Source: Clostridium sp. CAG:967 (lineage in GTDB: Bacteria > Cyanobacteriota > Vampirovibrionia > Gastranaerophilales > Gastranaerophilaceae). From it: a stretch of DNA of 43,320 bases. The stretch is taken from positions 58,278 to 101,597 of the forward strand of contig HF991483.1 of assembly GCA_000433095.1 (NCBI GenBank), in the 5' to 3' direction. The position numbers were made by a program, and so were the translations under genes. The notes beneath the pieces were generated by a model. It did not search any database, was not told where the DNA came from, and saw only the letters and a list, made by a program, of their open reading frames with translations. This document shows, in pieces, positions 1-6,714 of this stretch (the first letter of the stretch is position 1; each line of letters opens with the position of its first letter).

Positions 1-605
1 GCAAAATCGGCGTTGTATCAGCAATAACGGTTCCATCTTTGATGCAGAATTACCAGCGCCAGAGCTATGTTACCCAATTGCATAAGGTTTATAATGAATT
101 TCAGCAAGCATCTGTTCAGTATATGACTGAACGTAACGCTTTAAATCTGAAAGAAGCGGGCTTAACCACTAATGATGAGGTAAACAACTGGCTTAAGAAA
201 TACTTCAAGATTGTTCAGGAATGTGATTCTATGGACAACTGTTTTGCAGCTGAGAGTGTATATAAAAAACTTAACGGGACAATCGTAGACGGATACGACA
301 GAGCGAACAAATCATTTGTTCTGGCAAGTGGTGCATCTGTTAGAGCTATAATAAATTCTGACGGAGACAGATTACTAAGTATAGGGGTGGATATTAACGG
401 ACAAAAAGGTCCAAATATTCAAGGACGTGATTTATTCTGGATATACCTTTATAATAACGGAGTCGTAGATGATTATGGAACATACGCTCCTATGACTAAA
501 GAACAGCGCACAGAGATGTATAATAATGCATGTTTATCCAGTGGTAGCGGAGCCGGCGGCTGTTTCGGTAAAATCCTCAACGACAACTGGCAGATGACTT
601 ATTAA
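1..605 (+). CDS. Prepilin-like (pseudopilin) protein A, 5' end cut by window
   Basis: The reading frame is already open at base 3 and starts inside the pilin hydrophobic helix (K-I-G-V-V-S-A-I-T-V-P-S-L), so the leader and cleavage site lie outside the window. An internal ATG at 39 is not the true start. The body shares with genes B and D the segment MQNYQRQSYVTQLHKVYNE, a central VDINGQKGPN-x2-GRD motif and the C-terminus CFGKILNDNWQMTY. Two cysteine pairs could form disulphides. By family these are type IV pilin/type II secretion pseudopilin-like proteins, with an N-terminal helix that anchors in the membrane and then packs into a fibre. The specific function is unknown. Whether it too carries a G run upstream cannot be seen. 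The stop is TAA at 603-605. Confidence 0.85.
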   Translation, partial: KIGVVSAITVPSLMQNYQRQSYVTQLHKVYNEFQQASVQYMTERNALNLKEAGLTTNDEVNNWLKKYFKIVQECDSMDNCFAAESVYKKLNGTIVDGYDRANKSFVLASGASVRAIINSDGDRLLSIGVDINGQKGPNIQGRDLFWIYLYNNGVVDDYGTYAPMTKEQRTEMYNNACLSSGSGAGGCFGKILNDNWQMTY

Positions 606-609
606 TAAA

Positions 610-638
610 TTGATTAAGAGTTCAATTTATGGTATCCT
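610..638 (+). promoter_or_regulatory. Promoter of the padR-like gene (leaderless)
   Basis: TTGATT at 610-615 and TATCCT at 633-638 are separated by 17 bp. The -10 ends six bases before the ATG at 645, so transcription would begin at or next to the start codon. No Shine-Dalgarno sequence is visible. Confidence 0.5.
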
Positions 639-660
639 AACTGTATGATTGAACTCTTAA
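614..660. repeat. 13-bp perfect inverted repeat over the padR promoter and start
   Basis: The arms TTAAGAGTTCAAT (614-626) and ATTGAACTCTTAA (648-660) are perfect reverse complements separated by 21 bases. The left arm overlaps the -35 and the right arm begins just after the ATG. There is no U-tract suited to termination. It could be an operator for the PadR-type protein it precedes (autoregulation) or an RNA hairpin hiding the start; both are inference. Confidence 0.6.
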
Positions 661-1169
661 TTTTATACGTTTTATTGAAAAGAGATTTGACTATGTATGC
701 TGTGCAAAAGCATATTGAAGATAATTTTGCACCTTATACAAAGCCGAGTTTCGGTGCTTTGAAGCCTGCTTTAAGACGATTGGAAGCTAAAGAGTGCATA
801 AGTTCCAGAAAAATGATGTCTGATGGCGGTAAACTTTCTGTATTTTATTCTTTAACCAAAAACGGTAAAGAAGAATTAAAACGTCTGTTAATGGAAGATT
901 TAAGCGATAATCCCCTGCAATTTTTATCAAATGCAAGGGTAAAACTTTCCTGTGCTGATGTTTTAGATACAGATGAAAAGAAAAGAATGTTTTTTGGTAT
1001 AAAATCTCTGGCAATACAATTTAAATGCAATGCGCAAAATATTTTAGGAGATGAATACAACCATACAAACTTTTATCAAAAAATTATTCTTGATAATACT
1101 GTTTGTGAATTTTCAAATTTTATAACAATAGTTGAAGGATTGGAAAAAGATAATGCCGGCAAAAGTTAG
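645..1169 (+). CDS. PadR-family transcriptional regulator
   Basis: A 174-residue protein. Residues 1-85 form a winged-helix domain with the PadR pattern: MIELLILYVLL-x-R opening, then M-YAVQKHIE, then P-SFGALKPALRRLEAK as recognition helix, and a wing around SDGGKLSVFYSLT-NGKEEL. The C-terminal half is helical and probably dimerises. PadR proteins are usually repressors that bind dyad operators and often respond to small molecules or stress. The ligand cannot be inferred here. The gene lies 39 bp after prepilin gene A and overlaps the DUF512 gene by 17 bp, so the two are likely co-transcribed. The -10 is six bases before the ATG, and a 13-bp inverted repeat covers the promoter and start, consistent with self-control. 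Confidence 0.85.
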   Translation: MIELLILYVLLKRDLTMYAVQKHIEDNFAPYTKPSFGALKPALRRLEAKECISSRKMMSDGGKLSVFYSLTKNGKEELKRLLMEDLSDNPLQFLSNARVKLSCADVLDTDEKKRMFFGIKSLAIQFKCNAQNILGDEYNHTNFYQKIILDNTVCEFSNFITIVEGLEKDNAGKS

Positions 1170-2421
1170 TGAGGTTCTGAAAGGTTCTATTGCAGAAGAA
1201 TTGGAAATTCAGGCAGGTGACGAAATTGTATCAATTGATGACACTCAAATGCTTGATATGATTGATTATAATTTTATGTGCAAAGCTGATTTTTTAACTT
1301 TAGAGATTAAAAAAGCTGACGGCGAAATTGAAGTTATTGAACTCGAAAAAGATTACGATGAAGATTTGGGAATAATTTTTGAAAGCGCTGTATTTGACAG
1401 AGTTAAACCCTGCTTAAATAAGTGTATTTTCTGCTTTGTTGACCAGCAGCCCAAAGGATTAAGAGAAACTTTATATATAAAAGATGATGATTACAGGCTA
1501 TCTTATTTGCAGGGAACTTATATTACGTTGACTAACCTCAAAGAAGAAGATAAAGAACGTATTAAACGTATGCATTTAGGACCGTTTTATATTTCCGTTC
1601 ACACTACTAATCCGGATTTGCGTGTAAAAATGCTCAGGAACCCAAATGCAGGGAAAGCTTTGGAAAATTTAAAATGGTTCAGGAAAAATAAAATACCTTT
1701 TCATGCTCAAATTGTTTTATGTCCGGGATATAATGACGGAAAAGAACTTGAAAGAACTTTATCTGATTTGGCAGAGCTTAAAAATACTGTTTTATCTGTT
1801 GCTATTGTTCCTGTCGGGATTACTCAATTTAGAAAAGAGGGACTGGTACAGGTTGACAAAAAATGTGCAGCAGAAACTCTTGATATAGCAGCCAAATATA
1901 AAAAAGTCTGTTGTTCTGATGAGTTTTTCCTGCTTGCAGAAAGAGAAATTCCGCCGACAAAATATTACGGAAGTTTCTGTCAGCTGGAAGACGGGGTAGG
2001 AGCTTTAAGAATGCTTCTGGATGATTTTAAATCAAGAGAGCTGCCTTTAACTTTGCAAAAACCTCTTAAAATGACTTTTGCTGCTTCTTATGCTGCAAAG
2101 TATGCAATTGAAAAAATTTCTAAGAAGTTAAATAAAATAAAAAATCTTACGGTTACAGTAAATCCCGTCAAATCCGAATACTGGGGACAGGATATTACCG
2201 TAGCAGGTTTGATTACAACTGATGATTTAATCAGAACGGTTAAAGATATTGATACCGATTTGGTAATTATACCGACGGTTATGTTAAAGCCGTATTCAGA
2301 GGATTTTCTTGACGGAAAAACACTAACTTATGTAAAAGAGCAAACTGGAAAAGAATTTTTTGTTGTAAAAGATATATATTCAATGAGAGAAATTGTTGAT
2401 TATCTCTGGTCTTTATCTTGA
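1153..2421 (+). CDS. DUF512 family PDZ/radical-SAM-like iron-sulfur protein
   Basis: With the ATG at 1153 the protein has 422 residues; a TTG at 1132 in the same frame is possible but sits further inside padR. Residues 1-70 are a PDZ-like domain (KGSIAEELEIQAGDEIVSIDD). Then comes C87-x3-C91-x2-C94 (PCLNKCIFCFVDQ), the spacing that holds the 4Fe-4S cluster of radical SAM enzymes, followed by GLRETLYIKDDDYRLSYLQGTYITLTNL, a hallmark of the DUF512 family. A conserved cyanobacterial subgroup of this family is annotated only as a putative Fe-S oxidoreductase, and the reaction is unknown. The family call is firm and the function is not. The -35 of prepilin gene B overlaps its stop codon. Confidence 0.88.
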   Translation: MPAKVSEVLKGSIAEELEIQAGDEIVSIDDTQMLDMIDYNFMCKADFLTLEIKKADGEIEVIELEKDYDEDLGIIFESAVFDRVKPCLNKCIFCFVDQQPKGLRETLYIKDDDYRLSYLQGTYITLTNLKEEDKERIKRMHLGPFYISVHTTNPDLRVKMLRNPNAGKALENLKWFRKNKIPFHAQIVLCPGYNDGKELERTLSDLAELKNTVLSVAIVPVGITQFRKEGLVQVDKKCAAETLDIAAKYKKVCCSDEFFLLAEREIPPTKYYGSFCQLEDGVGALRMLLDDFKSRELPLTLQKPLKMTFAASYAAKYAIEKISKKLNKIKNLTVTVNPVKSEYWGQDITVAGLITTDDLIRTVKDIDTDLVIIPTVMLKPYSEDFLDGKTLTYVKEQTGKEFFVVKDIYSMREIVDYLWSLS

Positions 2422-2446
2422 AATTATCATAAAAAACTGTTATACT
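2418..2446 (+). promoter_or_regulatory. Promoter of prepilin-like gene B
   Basis: TTGAAA (2418-2423) and TATACT (2441-2446) with a 17-bp spacer. The -35 overlaps the TGA of the upstream gene. A GAAAGGAGC ribosome site follows at 2461-2469, five bases before the ATG at 2475. Confidence 0.75.
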
Positions 2447-2474
2447 AAAAATATATTAACGAAAGGAGCATTTT

Positions 2475-3247
2475 ATGAAAAGATTTATTAAAAAAGCTTC
2501 TGCATGTATTGGTAACCTATTACCAAGCCATATTAACATGGCTACGTGCGTAGCACTCGGGGGGGGGGCAACCATTTAAGCTCCTGTGGTAAGGCATTCA
2601 CGCTTGCTGAGGTTTTGGTTACACTCGGCATAATCGGCGTTGTATCAGCAATGACTGTGCCTTCATTGATGCAGAATTACCAGCGCCAGAGTTATGTTAC
2701 CCAGCTGCATAAAGTTTATAACGAGCTTTCGCAAGCTACAGTTTCATATCTTAATGAAAAAAATGCTATTAACTTGGTTGAGGCAGGTATAACAAATCAA
2801 GCAGGAGTTAATTCATTTATTACATCAAAATTTAAAATCGTTCAGACGTGTACCGGTGATGTAACACCTTGCTTTCCGGCACTTGCATCTTATAAAAAAA
2901 TGAACGGCACGTCATTGACAGAAGGTGCGTTTACATCTAATACCAATGCATATGTGTTAGCAAGCGGAGCTTCGATAAGACCTTTATATTCTGTTGAGGG
3001 TAATAAAATAATGAACCTTATAGTTGATATAAACGGACAAAAGGGTCCTAATATTGTCGGTCGTGATATGATGATGATTTTTATTGATAGAAACGGTCTT
3101 ATTGATGATTATAACAGGGGAACAAATGCTTTCCCGTTAACAAAAGCTCAACGGGATACCAATTACGCAAACTGTAATGGAAGTTCCAACTCTACGTGGG
3201 GATGCTTCGGTAAAATCCTAAATGATAACTGGCAGATGACATACTAA
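2475..3247 (+). CDS. Prepilin-like protein B, out of frame at a 10-G run (predicted phase OFF)
   Basis: The ATG at 2475 follows a strong GGAG site. In the sequence as given, translation passes the G run at 2559-2568 and stops at a TAA 10 bases later. The pilin body lies in another frame: SSCGKAFTLAEVLVTLGI, a prepilin peptidase motif with Ala at -1 and Glu at +5, then a hydrophobic helix, the MQNYQRQSYVTQLHKVYNE segment, the VDINGQKGPNIVGRD motif and the NDNWQMTY end. Adding one G (or losing two) joins the leader to the body in a single product of about 257 residues. A second in-frame ATG at 2538 would give a more ordinary 20-residue leader. Without the shift only a GTG at 2546 could start the body, and it lacks a ribosome site. 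The function beyond pilin-like fibre subunit is unknown. Confidence 0.8.
2509..2554 (+). repeat. Nested hairpins inserted in the gene B leader
   Basis: Between the ATG and the G run there are three inverted repeats: TTGGTAA/TTACCAA (2509-2526, 4-base loop), GCCAT/ATGGC (2527-2542) and GCTACG/CGTAGC (2541-2554, 2-base loop). Genes C, D and E have no such segment at this point, so it looks like an insertion. It stays open in the leader frame and supplies the second ATG at 2538. Confidence 0.65.
2559..2568 (+). repeat. Poly-G run (10 G) in the gene B leader
   Basis: Ten consecutive Gs in an AT-rich sequence, directly upstream of the prepilin cleavage motif. Ten leaves the ATG at 2475 out of frame with the pilin body; 11 or 8 would join them. 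Confidence 0.9.
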
Positions 3248-3276
3248 AAAAAAGGCTCCTTTTGGAGCCCTTTTTT
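3246..3276. terminator. Bidirectional terminator between gene B and glnA
   Basis: An A-run, then GGCTCC (3254-3259), loop TTTT, GGAGCC (3264-3269), then a T-run (3271-3276). The A and T runs on both sides let it act for both convergent genes. The T-run overlaps the glnA stop codon. Confidence 0.85.
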
Positions 3277-4639
3277 AGTATCTTTCAAGGTATTTGTCGA
3301 TTTCCCATTGTGAAACGTATGTTCTGAATGAATCCCATTCTTTTTTCTTTGCTGACATAAATTCGTTAAATATATGATCACCTAGCGCAGCTCTTGAAAC
3401 AAGAGATTTATCAAAGTAATCCAATGCTTCTGCAAGACTTCCGGGTAAAGAATCAATTCTTTGTTTTTTACGTTCTTTGGTTGTTAATTTATAGATGTTG
3501 CTTTCAACAGGTGCCGGCGGATCAATTTTGTTTCTGACACCGTCAAGGCAGGCTTCTAAAATTGCTGCAAAAGCAAGATAAGGGTTGCAGGCAGGATCGG
3601 GTGAACGAAGTTCAACACGTGTAGCATTTCCTCGTTTTGCAGGAACTCTTAATAATGCACTTCTGTTTGCCAGTGACCAGGCAAGATATACAGGAGCTTC
3701 ATAACCGGGTACCAGACGTTTGAAGCTGTTTACTGTCGGATTTAACACTGCTGTTATACTTTTTACGTGTTTTAGCATACCGCCGATTGAGTATTTTGCA
3801 ATATCTGATAATTGGTATTCTGCTTTTTCGTCATAAAAAGCGTTTTTGCCGTCTTTAAACAGTGAAACGTTACAGTGCATACCTGAACCGTTAATTCCGT
3901 AAATAGGTTTAGGCATAAATGTTGCGTGTAAGTTATGTCTTGCAGCAATAGCTTTTACGGCGATTTTAAATGTTGCAACGTTATCGGCAGCGCTTAAGAT
4001 ATCAGTATATCTGAAATCAACTTCGTGCTGACCGTCAGCAACTTCGTGGTGAGATGCTTCTATATCAAATCCCATTTCCTGTAAAGTTAAAACTATGTCA
4101 GAACGTACATCTTCACCAAGATCCTCGGGGCCTACATCGTAATACCCTGCACTGTCCTGAGTTGATGTTGTTACATTACCGTCTTTATCTTTAGAGAATA
4201 AGAAAAATTCTGCTTCGGGACCGATGTTCATTGAAAATCCCATCTTTTCCGCTTCTTTCATAACCCTTTTAAGGTTGCATCTCGGGCAGCCTTCAAAAGG
4301 TGTTCCGTCAGCGTTATAAATATCGCATATAAGTCTTGCTGAATTAATGCCGTCTTTTCCTCTCCATGGCAAAAGCTGGAATGAGTTTTTATCAGGGTGG
4401 AAGAACATATCAGATGTTTCAATGCTTCTGAAACCTTTGATAGAAGAACCGTCAAGCATAATTTCGTTATTAAGTATTTTTTCAATGTGCTGAGAAGGAA
4501 TAGTCATATTTTTTACCTGTCCGTTTATGTCAACGAACTGTAATTTGATAAATTTAATATTATAGTCTTTGATAAAGCCTTTAATATCTTCTTCTGTAAA
4601 TTGTCTGTTGTCTAATCTCGTGTGTGCAAATTCTTTCAT
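3275..4639 (-). CDS. glnA: Glutamine synthetase, type I (GSI-alpha-like)
   Basis: A 454-residue GlnA that makes glutamine from glutamate, ammonia and ATP in the cytoplasm. The beta-grasp domain (FVDINGQVKNMTIP, LDGSSIKGF) precedes the catalytic domain, with metal and substrate motifs EAEFFLF, HHEVADGQHEVDF, GSGMHCN, NPTVNSFKRLVPGYEAP and RVELRSPDPACNPYLAFA. The length and the absence of the NLY adenylylation loop (here NIYKLTTKERKKQ) fit GSI-alpha rather than the adenylylated GSI-beta form. The start is supported by GAGG (complement at 4645-4648) before the ATG and a TTGACC/TCTAAT promoter. It is transcribed alone, convergent with gene B. Control would be at the promoter or through the leader; no NtcA site of normal spacing is visible. 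Confidence 0.97.
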   Translation of the reverse strand: MKEFAHTRLDNRQFTEEDIKGFIKDYNIKFIKLQFVDINGQVKNMTIPSQHIEKILNNEIMLDGSSIKGFRSIETSDMFFHPDKNSFQLLPWRGKDGINSARLICDIYNADGTPFEGCPRCNLKRVMKEAEKMGFSMNIGPEAEFFLFSKDKDGNVTTSTQDSAGYYDVGPEDLGEDVRSDIVLTLQEMGFDIEASHHEVADGQHEVDFRYTDILSAADNVATFKIAVKAIAARHNLHATFMPKPIYGINGSGMHCNVSLFKDGKNAFYDEKAEYQLSDIAKYSIGGMLKHVKSITAVLNPTVNSFKRLVPGYEAPVYLAWSLANRSALLRVPAKRGNATRVELRSPDPACNPYLAFAAILEACLDGVRNKIDPPAPVESNIYKLTTKERKKQRIDSLPGSLAEALDYFDKSLVSRAALGDHIFNEFMSAKKKEWDSFRTYVSQWEIDKYLERY

Positions 4640-4703
4640 GTAGACCTCTTTCCTTCTAACTATTTTATTTTGTCCTGATTAACCAGAACCTCTAATGTAT
4701 TTT

Positions 4704-4732
4704 ATTAGAATACTTTTTTTGAAAAAGGTCAA
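4704..4732 (-). promoter_or_regulatory. glnA promoter
   Basis: On the minus strand TTGACC (4727-4732) and TCTAAT (4704-4709) are 17 bp apart. A dyad GTATT-N7-AATAC (4697-4713) covers the -10 and could be a regulator site. The 5' leader is about 55 nt, with a GTTCTG/CAGGAC stem and a purine-rich ribosome site. Confidence 0.6.
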
Positions 4733-5004
4733 TACTTTTTATATTAAGATTAAGTAAAGACGGGCAAAAGCAATGATTAACAATTGGTAAATGTTTTTCT
4801 AAAAATAGTGTTAAATATTAATAAAATATGGGAATATAAATATTGGAAAGGGGGTATTCGGATAATTTCGGGTTAAAAATTTGTTTTTTTAATGCAAATT
4901 TTGTGCATGATTAATTTCTGAAAACCTTTACAATTCTACTTTTACAGATAAATGTTAAAAAATGTAAAGAAATAAATAGGATATAGCAATTATATACTCA
5001 AAAA
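4733..5004. other. Non-coding AT-rich region upstream of glnA
   Basis: No reading frame with a credible start is visible on either strand. It holds short A/T runs, a GGGGG run near 4850 and a distant CTTTACA/TGTAAAG inverted repeat (4926-4969). A TATACT at 4993-4998 could be a -10 for the candidate small RNA that follows, but it has no clear -35. Confidence 0.6.
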
Positions 5005-5172
5005 ATACTTTATTAATATGTAAGCAATATGAAACACACAAACAAGATTAAATAAACACGAGATATATAAACATACACACTATTTACACTACCTACTACA
5101 CACTAACCTTCTACACACACGAGGAATTACTAAAAGAATTCCAAACTCTATCGAAAGATAGGGTTTTTTTTT
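5005..5172 (+). ncRNA. Candidate small RNA ending at an intrinsic terminator
   Basis: A clear terminator at 5146-5172 lies 53 bp before the next plus-strand gene with no coding frame upstream to terminate. Ahead of it is an unusual stretch (about 5025-5120) rich in A and C and almost free of G, then a GGAATT/AATTCC hairpin (5123-5142). An unstructured A/C-rich 5' part followed by two hairpins and a U-tract is typical of bacterial small RNAs. A TATACT at 4993-4998 would place the start near 5005. The RNA family is not recognised. It could instead be the end of an unseen leader. Confidence 0.4.
5146..5172 (+). terminator. Intrinsic terminator with GAAA tetraloop
   Basis: CTCTATC (5146-5152), loop GAAA, GATAGGG (5157-5163, one T-G wobble), then nine Ts (5164-5172). 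Confidence 0.8.
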
Positions 5173-5224
5173 GACTTTTTTTAATACTAATATTTTACTA
5201 ACATTTTTTTATTAATTTTAAATT

Positions 5225-6019
5225 ATGAAAAAGTTGTTGGTTTTATTTTTACTCCTCATTAATTTTTATTTTCCTGCTGCGGCTGGGAATATAAAGTTTA
5301 TACAAGTTACAGATGTGCATTTGACAAAGGAGAATGCACAGTATTTAAAGGATTTTGTTGACAATATAAATTCATCATATACGGATTTGGACTTTGTGAT
5401 TTTTACGGGAGATAACATTGATAAGCCTAAGTTTGATGATTTGGAAACTTTTTTATCCATAGTCAAAAATATAAAAGTAAAAAAGTATGTACTGCTTGGA
5501 AACCATGATGTTTCGAAAAATCAAAAGTTAGATAAACAACTCTACATGAAAACGGTAAGGAAAGAATTGGGGCTTTATCACAGCAAAACTCCCAATTATG
5601 TATTTGTAAAGGATAATGTTGTATTTGTTGTAATGGACGGAGTTAAAGAGGTTATTCCCGGACCCGGCGGTTATTTTAAGCAATCTGAGCTTGATTGGCT
5701 TGATAAAACATTAAGTAAATATGGTAAAAATAAAGTTGTTATAATACAGCATTTTCCTCTGCTTACAACAAAGTCTGTTAACCACAGTATTTACAAAGAA
5801 GAAGAATACTTAAAAGTTTTGGATAAACATTCTAATGTAATTGCAGTTATATCTGGACATTATCACCAAAATAGGGAAGAGATGAAGGGAAATGTTTATA
5901 ATATAGTAACCAAAAATTTCTGTAATAATCAGTATTATAAGTTAATTGAAATTGATAGTGATACGGGAATGGTTTACACTATGTTAAATGATAACAAACT
6001 TAATGAAAATGAAATTTAA
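5225..6019 (+). CDS. Secreted calcineurin-like metallophosphoesterase
   Basis: A 264-residue protein. Residues 1-20 form a signal peptide (MKK, a hydrophobic core, cleavage near PAAAG). The five metallophosphoesterase motifs follow in order: D30-x-H32 (TDVH), GDN 62-64, GNHD 92-95, H176 (QHFP) and GHYH 211-214. The enzyme would use two metal ions to cleave phosphomono- or diesters outside the cytoplasmic membrane. The substrate is not evident. The start is preceded only by A/T-rich DNA without a ribosome site, so initiation may be leaderless. The gene is followed 26 bp later by a two-component system that has its own -10, so joint regulation is possible but not shown. Confidence 0.9.
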   Translation: MKKLLVLFLLLINFYFPAAAGNIKFIQVTDVHLTKENAQYLKDFVDNINSSYTDLDFVIFTGDNIDKPKFDDLETFLSIVKNIKVKKYVLLGNHDVSKNQKLDKQLYMKTVRKELGLYHSKTPNYVFVKDNVVFVVMDGVKEVIPGPGGYFKQSELDWLDKTLSKYGKNKVVIIQHFPLLTTKSVNHSIYKEEEYLKVLDKHSNVIAVISGHYHQNREEMKGNVYNIVTKNFCNNQYYKLIEIDSDTGMVYTMLNDNKLNENEI

Positions 6020-6033
6020 TATACGAATTAATA

Positions 6034-6039
6034 TATAAT
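6034..6039 (+). promoter_or_regulatory. -10 element of the response regulator gene
   Basis: A perfect TATAAT ends six bases before the ATG at 6046, which suggests a leaderless transcript. No good -35 is seen at 17 bp. Confidence 0.45.
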
Positions 6040-6045
6040 ACAGTT

Positions 6046-6714
6046 ATGAATAAAGATGCAAAAATTTTAATAGTTGAGGATGAAAAACACATAAACAGGT
6101 TAATAGAGCTTGTGCTATTGTCAGACGGTTTTTATAACATTCAAAAAGCATTTGACGGAAGAGAAGCTTTGGAAATTATAAAAAACTCTAAGCCTGATTT
6201 AATTTTGCTTGATATAATGCTTCCGGAAATAGACGGCTTAACCTTATGCAGTACTATTAAACAGGATGAGTTTTTGAATGATATTCAGATTATAATGCTT
6301 ACTGCAAAAAAAATGGAAGAAGATGTTCTAAGAGGCTTTGAAAACGGTGCAGTTGACTATATAACCAAACCTTTCAGCAATAAAATATTACTTGCACGGG
6401 TTAAAGCTCATCTAAAATTAATCCATACTAAAAGTTTATCTTCAAGTTTTGTTATTGATGAAAATAACTCAAGTGTGGTTACAAAAAATGGCGAAATAAA
6501 GCTGACTAATTTTGAGTTCAAATTGATGAAATTGTTTACGGCAAATACAGGTCGGACTTTTTCAAGGTCTAAATTGTTACAATATTTGCGTGGTGATGGC
6601 GGGTATGAGGTTTCAGAACGTGCAATGGATGTGCAGATTGTAAATCTCAGAAAAAAAATAGGTACTGATTACATAGAAACAGTTAGAGGAATAGGGTATA
6701 AATTTAATGCTTAA
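6046..6714 (+). CDS. OmpR/PhoB-family response regulator
   Basis: A 222-residue two-domain regulator. The receiver domain has acidic residues E11/D12, phospho-acceptor D56 (LILLDIMLPEIDG), T86 and K108 (YITKPF). The C-terminal winged helix (about 125-222) carries FEFKLMKLF, FSRSKLLQYL, RAMDVQIVNLRKKIG and YIETVRGIGYKF, the OmpR/PhoB type. It would be phosphorylated by the kinase encoded next, whose start overlaps its end by 8 bp, so the two are translationally coupled. The target genes are not evident; the adjacent phosphoesterase makes phosphate-type signalling a thought only. No ribosome site precedes the ATG, and TATAAT ends six bases before it. Confidence 0.95.
   Translation: MNKDAKILIVEDEKHINRLIELVLLSDGFYNIQKAFDGREALEIIKNSKPDLILLDIMLPEIDGLTLCSTIKQDEFLNDIQIIMLTAKKMEEDVLRGFENGAVDYITKPFSNKILLARVKAHLKLIHTKSLSSSFVIDENNSSVVTKNGEIKLTNFEFKLMKLFTANTGRTFSRSKLLQYLRGDGGYEVSERAMDVQIVNLRKKIGTDYIETVRGIGYKFNA

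Noticed and set aside
2559..2568. G-quadruplex function for the poly-G runs.
   Set aside because: A single run of ten Gs without other G tracts nearby cannot readily fold within one strand; the frame-gating explanation fits all four pilin genes better.
2475..3247. Calling genes B, C, D and E ordinary pseudogenes.
   Set aside because: Each has an intact promoter, ribosome site, leader, body and (B-D) terminator, with a single defect at the same repeat type. Random decay would scatter the lesions.
4697..4713. NtcA site at the glnA promoter (GTATT-N7-AATAC).
   Set aside because: NtcA sites are GTA-N8-TAC; here the GTA and TAC are 11 bases apart. A dyad is present but not with that spacing.
4640..5224. 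glnA-type glutamine riboswitch or another known riboswitch.
   Set aside because: I could not see the conserved riboswitch core in the leader. The only clear RNA structures are the two hairpins at 5123-5163, on the other strand from glnA.
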